Of a stretch of DNA of 64,000 nucleotides, positions 13,001-24,402 are shown piece by piece. Every line of letters begins with the position of its first letter. Position 1 is the stretch's first letter. The notes beneath the pieces were generated by a model. The model made no database searches. It was not told where the DNA came from and saw nothing but the letters and a program-made list of their open reading frames with translations. Origin of the DNA: Ditylenchus dipsaci. Its lineage: Eukaryota; Nematoda; Chromadorea; Rhabditida; Anguinidae. Where the stretch lies: NCBI GenBank assembly GCA_004194705.1, contig SADC01001301.1, positions 310,001 to 374,000 on the forward strand, written 5' to 3'. The translations under genes and the position numbers were made by a program.

Positions 13001-14883
13001 TCACTGAATAAAAATCGACAATTGTTCGAGAAATAGAGATTTAGGAGTGAAAAAAAGTAACAGCTATCTTTTTCAAACCATTAAATATTTTCATTCATGG
13101 GATCTTTTCCTTAAGTTCGATAGCTCGTTAGAAAGCTGAGATCCTGTGCTACACGATGATGCTAAACGTTAGAAAAATTGAGATGAAAACTTGAAGAAAA
13201 ATGCATTTATTAAAATTAGTCGGAAAAAGAGTGTTTTAGTCGGAAAAAAAGTATTTTAGTCGGAAAAAAGTTTTGTTCTTTACGAAAGGACCTAGGCTCA
13301 TGATAGAAAAACCGGCTTAAACTTGACTCGAACCCAACTGAAAAAACACTAAAGTTAAAAATGGCGAGAATTAAAAAAATCACAAGAACCACCCTCCGCT
13401 ATGAAAATAGGAACTAAAAGTTATTTATCTTTTTTTGATATTTATTAGTCTAATCGTTGATTGCAGGGAGACAGCAATGAGTACAGCCAGAAGCCACCTT
13501 CTGAACGATACACAGAACTGTTCAATTGTATCCGCACTCCACTCTATACTTTCTTGGCAGCCAATATGAAGGAAGTTATCACCAACAAAATAAGTTCTGT
13601 TCTGGTTTTGGATGCACTTGAGCCTGATGGTTAGCTTTTATTTATTATTTTAACTATTTAAAAACTATTACAGCGCCTCTGAGTCCCCTGAAAAAAGTGA
13701 TCGACGAGTCGGACAAACAAGCCTGTTTTGCAGCTATAGCACAGATAGTAGGCGAGGAGTTCATACCGAACAATATCGAGGGCGAGCCACACATCATAGA
13801 ATCTGGCTGTCAAAGATTCGTGTTCCGCAAACTGTTACAGTGTGACGCTAACCAGGAGGAGTTAAACTATCCGATTTACTTGCTGAACTGCCGGCCGAAC
13901 ATCTCCAAAGCTTCATCGGCGTCAACAGTGGATGTTTTGCTTTGGTGGATATGCTGAGGTTAGTTTTAAAAATATTTTTTAATTGCTGATTCTATTAACT
14001 TTGAAGAAATATTTTTTTCTTCGGACGCTCTATTGGACAATCTCCACCTGTTTTTTTACAGAAACACATGATTCAGATTAGTAAGCGAGAAAAAAATTTT
14101 ACATGTTGTAGAGGACCTTATAACTAGTGCGTATGGGCGAGAACAAGTGAAAATTTTATAAATTTCTATCTTACAAAAAGTTGTAAGTAAATGTGTATTT
14201 GAATTTCCCTCTTTGTAGAGAATGTTTTAGTCGAGTATGGACGGAGTATTAAGTATAGACCGTAAAAAGTTTGTTCTAAAGGCAGATAAAATCCAAAATA
14301 GTGCAAGAAGCGAAAAAACCACCAAAAATACCCATCTGATCCAGAGCTTCAAAGCATTGGAATGTTGGATGGAACTGATGCGGCTAACTTGACAACTTTG
14401 TATGAAAATTTTTACTCGTATCCTCCCAGTTTTTCGGGGCGTTATCGTTTCGCCAATGAAATTTTCCCCAATAAGGTCATTTCGCCAATGCATCTTTTCG
14501 CCAATGGCATTTTTCGTCAATAGACTCTTTTCGCGTATACTCTTGATTTCTTCGGCAAATAAGCGATGAGAAGTGAAAATGTGATTTAATTCTTTAAACG
14601 GGGTACACATCCAATAGCGAATAGATGATCTCTCAGGTTCGACTCCCAGTGGGTGGATGAATGTCAGCTATAAATAGGCTACTTTTATTTGAAATTCGGT
14701 TTCTTTTTTCTGTTTCGAATAATTAATCTGGTACTGCAACTTGAGTTATTGATTAACCTATTTAAAAATTCAAATTTCAGAAGTGGATCGTCCAAAGCTC
14801 GCACAGCTATAACAAACGCCGTCAGTCTCACTTCCCTGAAGAATTCCACTTTAGTAGGTGCCAAAGCACTTTTAGAAGTTTAA
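10051..14883 (+). CDS. PUM3: PUM3 / Puf-A homologue (nucleolar Puf-like RNA-binding protein)
   Basis: Family members bind RNA or DNA through atypical PUM repeats and act in 60S ribosome biogenesis. Exons: 10051-10635, 10717-10953, 11016-11120, 11172-11241, 11540-11649, 11696-11821, 11994-12051, 12108-12233, 12286-12408, 13467-13629, 13674-13958, 14781-14883. A Lys-rich N-terminus (MPKKLSKSSIKKG, RVSFAKALE) leads to LLWETLR, IIFSHSTSRVIQFL, MAKSKYAKFFV, the DGSRAALECIW repeat and VVYDKFGVWVLHYLVHPRDGR. Four one-base deletions break the frame: two in exon 1 (about 10130-10217, where an A7 run is a candidate, and 10480-10530), one at the exon 4 donor (11240, AAGTAG for AAGGTAG) and one near 13872. 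Allowing for them gives 697 codons, close to human PUM3. Met 10072 is an alternative start. Pseudogene status is possible but splice sites and residues are well kept. Confidence 0.93.
12850..13290. repeat. Palindromic element in PUM3 intron 9
   Basis: Inverted arms carry repeated CCGACTAAAACACTCTTTTT units on the left and AGTCGGAAAAAGAGTGTTTT on the right. The inner arm includes AGCTTTTTAACGAGCTATC-like inverted tracts. It accounts for most of the 1.06-kb intron. Confidence 0.75.
14435..14660. repeat. TTTCGCCAATG motif array and B-box-like tract in PUM3 intron 11
   Basis: Four or five spaced TTTCGCCAATG units at about 14447-14530 resemble the AATTTCGCCAACAGC minisatellite at 54.6 and 59.2 kb. 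Next to it, CAGGTTCGACTCCCAGTGGG looks like a pol III B box from a tRNA-derived SINE; related text occurs at 61.05 kb. Confidence 0.5.
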
Positions 14884-14970
14884 CAAATGACGAAAACAGA
14901 AAGCCGTCTGCTAAATGATTTCACTATAAATATTTCTTGTTACTGTTGTTGTTATTGAAATCAATTGAAA

Positions 14971-14976
14971 AATAAA
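14971..14976 (+). terminator. Probable PUM3 polyadenylation signal
   Basis: AATAAA 88 bp after the PUM3 stop codon. Confidence 0.6.
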
Positions 14977-17580
14977 TACGAAGAAAGCTTGTGGCCTTCA
15001 AAAAAGCAATCGCAAATAATTTTTAGGAACAGGTTCACTATTGATTCGCCCTATTACAACGTATTGACTCAAAAAGGGAAAAGTAAATATACGATGTTTT
15101 CATTCTGTTTTCTTCTTCTTCCATTTTAAAGGCCATTTATTTGGTATGCATGTTAAGGCTTTAGAAACATGCTCATTTTTACCCTTGCCTGCTGCAATTA
15201 TCTGGGGAAAGAAAATACACATCTATTTGCTGTCTTCTACAAAGCATTGCTTCTTGGTCTTCCAATCTTCTAGACTTCTCAGATTTGTGCTAGTACTCTT
15301 TTTTAGTATTAGGCTGTTGAGAAAGCTTACTAGGGCTTTTGATAAAGCAAGTAAATACAATAGCCGGTTCTAGAGCTTGCGCTATATTTTTGTAATATTT
15401 TTCATGTCAGTGATTTAGAAAACGTGAAATCTAGTAGAATATGTAGAGAAAACAAAATTTCTTTGGTTAAAGATCGTGTTAAAAAGTTTAAGAAAATTTA
15501 AAGAACGTGAACCGACTCAGTATTTTTGCAAGACTTGCATTTTTCTAATTTTGGCTTTAGAGAGTTGTCTTCTGAGAGATAGATGTCAACCAAAATCCTT
15601 TGTTGCTGATACCGCTACCATCTCATTAGCACCGAAGAATAAAGTTCCCCCTTTTAAGATTTAAAATGTTCATTTTGCAAACCAAAGTAACTTTAATAAT
15701 CTGTATTTCCTTTGATTAGCCGACCCCTTACAATAAACAGACCCACTCACTTTTAACTGGCAAAACATTTTTTAAAACACTACTTCTTGCAGCTAATTGA
15801 TTTTTCTTCGCATCGAAAAAAGTTTTGCATTTTTAAGTCCAAATAAGAGTCAGTTAGCTGCAAAATTGGTCTTTTGGCTGCAAAGACAATGAGATGCGAA
15901 AAAATTCAAATTGAATGAAAAAAAATCGCTTCGCCTTTCTTGTCATACTTCAAAACCAGGATACGACATTTGTGCTGTCTTACAGCACATTGTGCTGATG
16001 TTTATTCGAAATGTGCTGTTTTGTGCTGTTTTACATCACAAATGTCGAACCCTGTTCAAAACTCAACGCGCTCGCCTACTCTGCGCCTAAGGCTTCACAC
16101 AGGATGATCTAGTCCATTGCTTAAAAGAAACAGGTGCCGGAAGAGCTGCAGATTTTGCACGATGCTAAAATGTCAGCTAATAATCAGCCGCAAATCGAAA
16201 AAGGTCAATCCAGGTGAGCATGAAAATAACAGATATTATTTACTTGATCTAGATGAAACAGAAATGCATGAACCGGCATTTTATTGAAGTGTTTGTCAAT
16301 TGTTATATTGCGCTACAATAATAAAAGTGCTTTAAAGAAATTACGATACAGCCAGATATCAAGTAAAAAGTAACTGCAATGTACTAGGTAGTCGTGTTTT
16401 GGAGAACTGGTTAATCGACAACCAGATGTGCTTTGTTTACCACTGCTATGTGTCATCACTAAAATGTCTGCCTGAGCCCCAACCAGGAAGCCTTTGTTTC
16501 TATGATCATCACCCACTAATCTTTGATCGTTTATTCAGGTTGCTGGGGGGGGGGGGCAGCCACTTGGGTGAATGATGTTGTTGTTGTTGTAGTAAAAACA
16601 CAAGTATAAACATGTTTGATGATCAATCAGAACATTTCTTCACAATAACATGCTCAAGACATTCATTTCTCATAGATTGTTGAAAAAAATTAAGAATTCG
16701 TTTTCTATAGTAAAACTGCAGTAGACTCTGCGGTATACCCTGAGATTCTATTTGCAGCCAAGTCTTTTACTTTTTTCGGTCAATTACCGTAAAAGGGTGA
16801 ACTAGACCGTGTTTGAACTCGAAAATAAGAGTCAGATCAACTGTAATTAGTGTAAACGCAACAAGTGCCCAGCACTGTTTTTTTTTCAAAAAGATACCAT
16901 AAATTAAAAAGACAGCTAAAAAGTTAATTTAAAGCTTGGAAAAGTCCTTTATTTAAAGATTTTTCTTTTATTTGAGAGCCGAAATGTTTAGAAATTTTGA
17001 GATTTAACGTCAAATCCTTCATTTTCGATACTTAAAACCAATAAGCACTAGAACACTTCACTAATAAGCACTAGAAAAATGGCACTTTTTACCAAGTGTC
17101 CTTTTGTCTTTTTAAATGTCCCTTATTTTGAGTTCCGAGCCCTGTGCTAAACCTATTTCTTTCAAATTATTCATTTGCAAGTATAAGATCTAGGTTTTAA
17201 TGTTGGCTGTTAGTTCCAGCTTCACAAAAGATACGTAATCACTCTTTTCTTGCTTTATACTATTTCTTCTTTTTGCCCTGTCCATTGATTTATGTTTTTA
17301 AGGGAATCATTGATGAATAGCCTAAGTTTAAATAGTCTAAACAAGTCTTTTCTCGAAACTTCCTGCATTTTAATTGGATTTAGAGAGAGACTAGTAGAAG
17401 TAGATTTAGTGGTAGTAGGGATTGCCTAAACAACAACTGTTCTTTTTTATTGATGAAATTTAAGCTGACAAACAAACATTGCTTAGTAATCGCTTTAATC
17501 TGCCATTTGTTATGGCCAGATTTTGGATAATGAGCAAAGTCTATTCCCTCTGATTATGGTGTTTGATCAAGCCAAAAACC
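14977..17580. other. Intergenic stretch, PUM3 to LEA-like gene
   Basis: No gene I can support. A small palindromic hAT-like element lies at about 15957-16053 (inverted GACATTTGTG and CACAAATGTCGAACCCTG). A possible orphan first exon, MSANNQPQIEKGQS followed by GTGAGC, is at 16171-16216. A long G run is at about 16543, and a CA-rich tract follows at 17580. Confidence 0.5.
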
Positions 17581-17640
17581 CACACACACACACACACAAA
17601 CACAACAATCAGCTATATAAACGGCATCATTCAGCTTCAT
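17581..17640 (+). promoter_or_regulatory. Likely TATA promoter of the LEA-like gene
   Basis: A CA dinucleotide tract (17581-17600) is followed by TATATAAAC at about 17613-17621, a good TATA box, with a TCAGCTTCATTC initiator-like tract about 20 bp further on. The start codon is about 300 bp downstream; the 5' leader contains no competing gene. Position is inferred, not shown. Confidence 0.45.
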
Positions 17641-17927
17641 TCTTTTATTTATTTCCATATGTTTTGCTCTTCACACATTCCACATTTTCACATTATTCAC
17701 ATATATTTGCCCCTATAAGACTGCCAGATTAGATGGCCAATTACAAGTAGCAATCCCATTAACTTTTTTTATCGCATCATTAGCCTATTGTTTATTTAGC
17801 CATTTTAGTGTTTATTTCGCCTATGTGATAGAATTACTCCCGCATATTGACTTTGCCTTTAGTTTGACTTTGATATTTTTCATTTTCAGAAATATTTGAC
17901 TAAACAAAACTAAACTTTCTACTAAAC

Positions 17928-19391
17928 ATGTTCTCCCAAATTATTGTTGTGGTGCTTGTGTCAGCCATGGTTTCTGCCTTCCCACACCTGTAAGATCATA
18001 GTAAATTGGCTTTGAGTATTTTATGTACTTTTAATATCCAGGAAGAAGAGGTGCCTTCAGCCCCTGTCCAAAGCACAAATCAGCACGCCAATGAGAAGAT
18101 CGGTGAGGCTGGACAAAACGCTAAAGATGCTGCCTCCAACCTAGGTAGGCAGGCATAACGTGCTTATTTTAGCACTTCTGTTATTAAGGCCAGTATCAAG
18201 ATAGATTTTTCAGACCACATTTTGGGAGCTAATTTCACAACACAAGTACAAAATACTTCGAAAATGCTAAATATTTGAGACAATTTTTGAAAGTAGAATT
18301 TCAAGTTCTAATCACATAACTCTCCATAAAAAATGATCTGAAGTAGTTTAAAAGTAGAATAGTGCCTATTTTTTTCAACCGCTTGTTTAAATTGCCAGTC
18401 TACTTTTTTTTATTATTTATCCACAAATTTCAGGTGCTGCTGCATCCAACATTGCCGAAGGATCCAAAGACAAGGTGGTCGCCGGTGCCGAGGCTGTGGG
18501 TGAGTAAATTTAACATATTTAGCATTACTAGTGAAAATAGTGGTAGACTTAGTGTTAGACTAGCTAGAAAGTGTGCAGTGCTTACTTTTACCCATTTTTT
18601 TCAAATAACTACAGGCAAATATGCAAAGCAAGAAAGAGATAAGGTGGTTCAAAAAATCAATGATGCCGGACGCCGTATTAGTAATCTTTTTCACTGACTC
18701 ACATTTTATACCCCTTAGTTTTATTGAGAGTGCTGTTTTTGAGTTCGACCTGATCTGAATAGCAGCTACTTTTCTCCTTAATACTCTATCCATACTTTAG
18801 GCGAGAAGGCTGCTGAAGTCCGTGAAGGAATTGCCAATGCTGCTGCATCTGCCGGAGAAGCTGTTGGTATGTAAATACTATAGTAGAACTATAGTTCAAA
18901 AATTATAATTATTCTTACCTTCAGCCAATGCTGCCACCAATGTCAAGACGGAGTTGTTGACACTGCAGTTGCTGCTAAAGACCACGTCGTGGCCGCTGGA
19001 GAGGCCGTCGGAGATGTTGCTGCCAATGCCGGACAAGCTGTTGGTAAGATTTCAAAGCTTTTCGAAACACATAGCCTATGTGATGTCCATTATTGTATCT
19101 TTTTCACTGACTTTTTTCATATTCCATCAGTAATTTTTAGCCACCGCAGCCACCAATGTCAAGGATGGAGTAGTTAACGCTGGAGCAGCTGTTGCTGAAG
19201 GAGCCAAAGATGTGGCCAAGGGAACCGGAAATGTGGTCGGCAAAGGTCTGGAATCTGCAGGACAAGCCATTCAATCCAACGAGCACCCAGAAGCCAAGTT
19301 GGCCGCCAAGGTTGAGGAGAAGACCGACGAGATCCGCCAGAAGACTGAGGAGTGGAAAGAAGAGTCTAAGGCTGCTGTAAAGAGCGAGTAA
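17928..19391 (+). CDS. Secreted LEA-like (late embryogenesis abundant group 3 type) protein
   Basis: Seven exons: 17928-17989, 18042-18144, 18434-18499, 18615-18680, 18801-18866, 18925-19043, 19141-19391. Residues 1-17 form a signal peptide (MFSQIIVVVLVSAMVSA). The rest is Ala/Lys/Glu/Val-rich, Cys-free after the signal, with repeated short modules (ATNVKDGVV, AVAAKDHVVAAGEAVG, AANAGQAV, AEGAKDVAKG), typical of amphipathic LEA helices that protect proteins and membranes in desiccation or cold. Three exons are exactly 66 nt, so one 22-residue module may equal one exon. Two one-base deletions are inferred: at the exon 1 donor (17990) and at 18947 (AAGAC, where the sister module in exon 7 reads AAGGAT). 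Allowing for them gives 244 codons. The stress role is family inference. Confidence 0.85.
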
Positions 19392-19960
19392 ATGTTTTCA
19401 CTAACATCAGCCTATATTTTGCCATATATAAAAGTTATTTGAATAATGCATAATTTGTTTGTCTGTATTAATACATTTAATTGTTCTATAAATCTTTTTT
19501 GTTTTTAATTTGCTTAAAAAATTACATACAAAGTTGTGCTCCACACATTTTTTATTTATCACTTCTTCAACCATCTGTTAAAGGTAGGTGTCGCCAATGA
19601 AAATATTTAAGTTAAAAAAAACGAGTGTAAGTTTAGTAACATCAAGTAAATAAAAAAATTAAAATTTGTCGTACTTCTTTCCGGAAATAATTAATGGAAA
19701 ACAGAATAGCATCTATAGCTCAATATGAGAGCAGCGGAGGCGGATAATTTTTTTTATCGGGCTTGGTTTCCAAAAGAGGTATATATTTTTCTGGGTTGCC
19801 CTGGTACCTGTCTCATTTGGAGTGGAAAATACTCCCATTGTTCATGGGCATGCCTGTCAACAAATAAGTCAAAAATTACAGTTTTACACATGTAATTGGA
19901 TCAGAGACTTGATTATGATTTGAACTCGACCGCCAAAATATTCCGCCCGTAAAACAATTG

Positions 19961-20243
19961 GGCAATACTTTTTTGTGTAACAAATTTACTTCTTTTTGTA
20001 CCAAACTTCCTTTTTTCTGTACCAAACTTAATTTTCTGTCCAAGTTCAACCAAATTTTGTCAAATTTTTTCCAAATTTTTTAAAGTCATTTTCAGACTAT
20101 AAAATTTGAATTCTCACAAAATTTTGCAAAATTTTGTAGGCCATGGACAGAAATCAGGTTTGGTACAGAAAGTTACGTTTGGTACAGAAAAAAGCAAATT
20201 CGGTACAAAAAGAAGTAAATTTGGTACAAAAGAAAGTATTGCC
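19961..20243. repeat. MITE with GGCAATACTTT ends
   Basis: Inverted ends GGCAATACTTT and AAAGTATTGCC surround inverted TACTTCTTTTTGTACC and GGTACAAAAAGAAGTA arms. No ORF. Confidence 0.8.
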
Positions 20244-20509
20244 TAAAAGAATCTCCTCTTTAACGATTCAGTTTTTTTTATTATTCCATTGAAACACAAC
20301 AACAACAAAAGCTAGCATTTCCTAAATAATAATATTTACAATCACTTTTTTGCGAAAAAATAAATGAAATTTTTTAAAAATTTTCATTTGAATAGTTTGC
20401 ACATTTTTACAGCAAAAACAAAAATAAATTGTAAAATTACATTCTTAAAGAAATGAAATACTATAAATGGCGTTGACTTCAAATATACAACACTTTTAAA
20501 ACTTTGGCG

Positions 20510-20690
20510 CTGCTGTAATATATCCCCTCCCCCTCCCCCGATAATTTAGGCTTAGGCCCGTAGGCTTAGGTTTAGGCCAGGGCCTAGCCATTACTAACAA
20601 AGGCTTTCGTACAACCATTTTTTTCAAAAATGGTGGTTTTGGTACTCTCAAAAAATGATTGGGGGAGTATATGACAGTAGCGTCAAAACT
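20510..20690. repeat. Palindromic element with TTAGGC telomere-like core (copy 1)
   Basis: Outer arms GCTGCTGTAATATATCCCC and GGGGGAGTATATGACAGTAGC enclose TTTAGGCTTAGGCCCGTAGG. Sister elements lie at about 25165-25425 and 62655-62850. Confidence 0.65.
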
Positions 20691-20699
20691 TTGTAATTC

Positions 20700-23600
20700 C
20701 TAATGATCTCTCTGAGTGCCTAGTATAGAAGACGCAAAGTAGTCAGTTAAAATAGAAAATACAGACTCCACTGGCTTATCTGGGTCTCTGACTCTAGGTA
20801 TGGCATTGAGGATAAACTTTTCGATGACCCCTCCAGACCCTTGCACTCCTCGGAAGGCTCTGTTTTCTCGACCTGGTATCCAGGCTGGGAGTGGTGGTCT
20901 AGGTAATGAAGTGCCAGAATCTAAAAATTTTAAACAGAGTTAAACAGCCTTGTCTTTACAGAAAATCTTGCCTTTAATATATCTAAGAGTAAAAGCACCA
21001 TCAGTGGTATGCTCTGCATCTGTGCTTGCGATCACGATAATTTCGTCCTGTTCCGATAGCACTTCCAGATTTTTTTCTTCGCAACTTAATTGGCTTGAGG
21101 TTTTGAGGAATAACGTATTTTACTATTAATCTCCCCGGTTGACTTTTTTCAACCCTGTTAAAATCTTGAAATTAGTTATCGAAACTTGGCCTAAACTCTG
21201 ACATTATGGTCAAAAAGGATAGGGAGGTTAGAAGGTGGGATGGAGAATAGAGAAAAACAGTATTTTATTAAGGCAGGGTACAATCTAGGAAAATAATTTT
21301 TTCAGTGTGATATTCCGGTTCAAGTCAAGAACGAGCGGCTCTTTTTGCCTAGGTCCCCCTATAAATTTTTTGTGAAAGTTTTTTATTTATGCAAAGCACA
21401 TTTCAAACTACATTGCACATTCACATAAATAACTCGGAATATTACTCAGTCCTTATGAAACACAAGAAAAGCAATTAATGGAACACAAGACAGGCTAATT
21501 GCAACTGATCTAGCGAAATTCTACTTTTAGACACAATTGTAAAGCCAAGGAGGAAAGTTGCTCGGAAATGTTTTTGATCAAAACGTGAAAGCTTACAAAG
21601 TATACCAGAGTATATATAATTTTCCATAATTATCGAAACACAAAAAATTAACAGGGGGGGGAGGGGGTCAAGGCAAAAAAGTCACTCTTTCTTGACTAGA
21701 GCCGATATTTCTTTATTTTAACCACTTCAATTGCTCAAAGACAAAACGATACCATGCTCTGAAGCCTATTTGTTGGAAGTCGGAATTGTGTTTAATTTCG
21801 ACAAAAGATTTGCAGGTAGAGTCACATTTGTAGTTGACGGAGTCAAGAATAAATCTAATCCTGGCTCGACTGTCTGCCTACAATAATAGAAGTTGGTTGG
21901 AGCAAATCATAAGTGAGTCAATAACCTTAATCCTCCAAATACATTTCCTTTTGCCTTTATGAGTCAAATGCTGCCATACACCAGAAGCTTGTAGGTCACC
22001 ACCACAAATCGTTTCTAAGATATTTTACTTTCCTAGATTAACTTTCGGATCTATTACAGAACCTACCACTCGGCTGGACTAAATTGCAACTAGGGCTCCT
22101 AGACCAGGTGGACATTTGCCTGAACAAAAAATGAGGTTGGTAATATAAATAGTTACATTGCATGCAGTCATTCGGATTGGCATATCCTCCATTCTCACAC
22201 TTTACAGGCGTTCCTGCACAAGTTTCTAAATAGCAAAAAGTTGCAAATTTCCAAAAAAATTAAAAAAAACAAACGATGACAATAGAGTCGATTGATCTGC
22301 TTGACATCAATAAAAGAAGACCAGTTCTCTGGCCAATCGTATGTTGGTACTTCTTGTCAAGGTCACTGAACAAACATTTCAATATCTTATTTTTGTTATT
22401 TTCTCTGCTTACCTATAGTAATGTGATCCCAATCTGTTGTGAAAGCCTTAAACCTGCGTTAGTTGCTTTCTTAACTACCCTATTTTAAAGTTAAGTTACA
22501 TTTGGACCATAATGCATCACAGAGCCTAGGTCATAGGGCAATCCCATACCATCTATCTAAAATTAATTATAGCCACGACCAAAACATTATTTGAATGTAG
22601 TCGAAAATCTGCTTCTAAACTACGTGACTTGAGTCATCGCACATAATAAGCCTTAGAAGGGCCAGTTTATTTTCATTTTTTATCGATCGATCATTTAATG
22701 ATGGACTTCCTGGTTTGAATTCACAAAAATATCTACTCACCTCTAAATCACTTCTTTTAGCAAAGTTTCCTTCAGTTCCTCCAGCAATGTACTGGTCATC
22801 CAAATGAATGTACTTATCTCTTCAAAAGATTATATTAGTCACTTTCCTAATTTATTGAAACCACTACCTGTCAGGCCTAGATTGCTCGTGCCAAAACCCT
22901 AGTGAATGACCTAAAAACTATCACGAAATTACTTCAAAAAATTGAAGTAAGCAAGATGTCTACTACTGACCCACTTCATGTGACACTATACCCTTCTGCA
23001 AAACCAACTTATTTCAATTACTTTCTAATCAAAACAAATACAAGCGAAACCAACATCTTCACATCCCAAGCCAATAGAAATCTTCTGATTTCCACCTGTT
23101 CTACCCACACTCGAATAACATCTAAATTAACATATAGAAAGGCTCTACACATATTCTTCAACTACCAATCCTTCAACCAGATTAATATTCAACGGACTGG
23201 GTCTTACTTTCTGAGGGTTTGTACATCTTTTTTGTTCGATGTCAAGCAAGTATATACGTCATTCAAAAGCTAACATTCAGAAATAACTTTTTGCAAGCTT
23301 CAGGCCCCGGATTTCAACTTTTCGAATAGACGGGCAGCGAAAGACAGTGGAGAATGACCGAAAACACGATCTCCACTGACTTTCGCGGCCCGTCTTGAAA
23401 TCCGGCGCCTGAAGTTGCAAAAAAGTTAGTCCTGCATGTTAGCTTTCGAATGACGTATAACTTGCTTGACATCGAACAAAAAAATGTACAAAAACCCAAA
23501 AAGTAATACCCAGTCGGTTGAAGAATGGTAGTTGAAGAATAGGTGTAGAACCTATAGAAATTTAGTTTGTTTGCAATTTTGGTGCTAGTGTAGAATAATA

Positions 23601-23903
23601 GAATAAAATTCACTTACCCTGCCTTTGATGAATTCGATCCTATCTTTGCCTGGTCCGTTCTCTCGAAAACGCAAACAAGTCTCTCTTTCCATAGTTTCAG
23701 ACCTTCTTGAATCAAAACTCTCCACTTTTCTACAATGCGTATTTGATAGTAAATGTTCTATGCTAAAACAAGCATTACTTTCAGGCTCTCTGAAAGAGTA
23801 GGGAATTGGAGCAGCCGGCCATCTGTAGACTCCCCCAGTTATCACTTTACGTTTGACTCGCCTTCTTCGAGCACTCTTTTTCTCAGCTTCTGCCAGAACA
23901 ATC
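20700..23903 (-). CDS. Astacin (M12A) zinc metalloprotease with EGF-like and CUB domains, nematode NAS type
   Basis: Exons (minus): 23779-23903, 23618-23729, 22868-22910, 22741-22819, 22500-22556, 22413-22433, 22275-22365, 22157-22225, 22067-22119, 21926-22014, 21753-21877, about 20972-21155, 20700-20920. A furin-like RRRRVKRK precedes GGVYRWPAAPIPYSF; then ETCLRFRENG, HSLGFWHEQSRPDR (rest of the HExxHxxGxxH zinc site), SVMHY Met-turn, YQHTIGQR, QINRLYC, an EGF-like module (CENGGY, CPPGLG), then CUB (ICGGDLQASG, CDSTCKSFVEIKH). The ter-minal exon ends FILNAIPRVRDPDKP. One-base deletions are inferred at 23690, 22321 and 22095, and probably at two small-exon junctions. The exon that should supply the first HE of the zinc motif and the propeptide start were not found. 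The last intron seems to use a GC donor (20971). Such enzymes process cuticle collagens in nematodes; that role is inference. Confidence 0.88.
21312..21710. repeat. GGCTCTAGTC-type MITE overlapping astacin introns
   Basis: Right end GGCAAAAAAGTCACTCTTTC then TTGACTAGAGCC; the left end has an eroded inverse (TCAAGTCAAGAACGAG, TTTTTGCCTAGGTCCCCC). Same family as 9273-9487. It lies in the intron between the two halves of the CUB domain. Confidence 0.6.
23165..23560. repeat. Palindromic element in astacin intron
   Basis: Long imperfect arms around a centre near 23350: TTCGATGTCAAGCAAGTATA versus TATAACTTGCTTGACATCGAA, and CCCCGGATTTCAA versus TTGAAATCCGG. It sits where the exon carrying the start of the zinc-binding motif would be expected. 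Confidence 0.75.
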
Positions 23904-24244
23904 CTGTATAATTCGATTTTTGCCAAATGGTTGCAAAAGCATGTAAATGACTGACGCTTTCATTTGTCTTGAAGTAAGCAAGATGTCTGACTCAAAAAGT
24001 TGATCCATCAGGGGTCTGTTGCTACCTTAAAATTATTGCTTAAGATTGATGGTAAGATAATTATGTAAAATATATATTACCCATTTCTGTGCCATCATTA
24101 AAAGCCCTCATTGGTCTCAATGGCTTAATTTTTTTTATTTATTACATGTTTTAGGGGTAAGCATCAAGTTAATTATTACTATAAACCAAATATAAGTTAT
24201 CTATGTGAGCTTATAGGGGCCTCGCAAGGCAATGTACTTGTTTT

Positions 24245-24402
24245 TATAGTTAAAATCTTGTTTATTAAATTTTCAACCCTACTATAGAGTAAGCGTACGC
24301 CAGTGGCCGCGTACGGCTTTTGTACAGGCCTGGGAAAAGTGCGATCCACGATATCCTCCTTGCAAGTCGGCGCTCTAACCATTTGAGCTATCGGGTCGCC
24401 CC
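24245..24402 (-). repeat. tRNA-derived SINE-like fragment
   Basis: Read on the minus strand, GATAGCTCAAATGGTTAGAG matches a pol III A box (TRGYNNARNNGG) and about 40 bp later GGATCGCACTTTTCC is a weakened B box. An A-box arm folds, but the anticodon stem does not pair, so this is not a functional tRNA. The element is interrupted by the hAT-like element at 24403. Confidence 0.55.

Larger units (their letters stand above)
19392..20699. other. Intergenic stretch, LEA-like gene to astacin
   Basis: No gene seen. It contains a palindromic TIR element at 19961-20243 (TTGGGCAATACTTT and its inverse, with internal TTTGGTACAGAAA and GTACAAAAAGAAG units) and a TTAGGC-containing palindromic element at about 20510-20690. 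Genes on both sides point into this region. Confidence 0.6.

Noticed and set aside
16171..16216. First coding exon MSANNQPQIEKGQS with a GTGAGC donor
   Set aside because: No downstream exon in phase could be found before the next gene; too short to support alone.
24327..24400. tRNA gene on the minus strand
   Set aside because: A-box arm folds, but anticodon and acceptor stems do not pair and the B box is eroded; treated as a SINE-like fragment.
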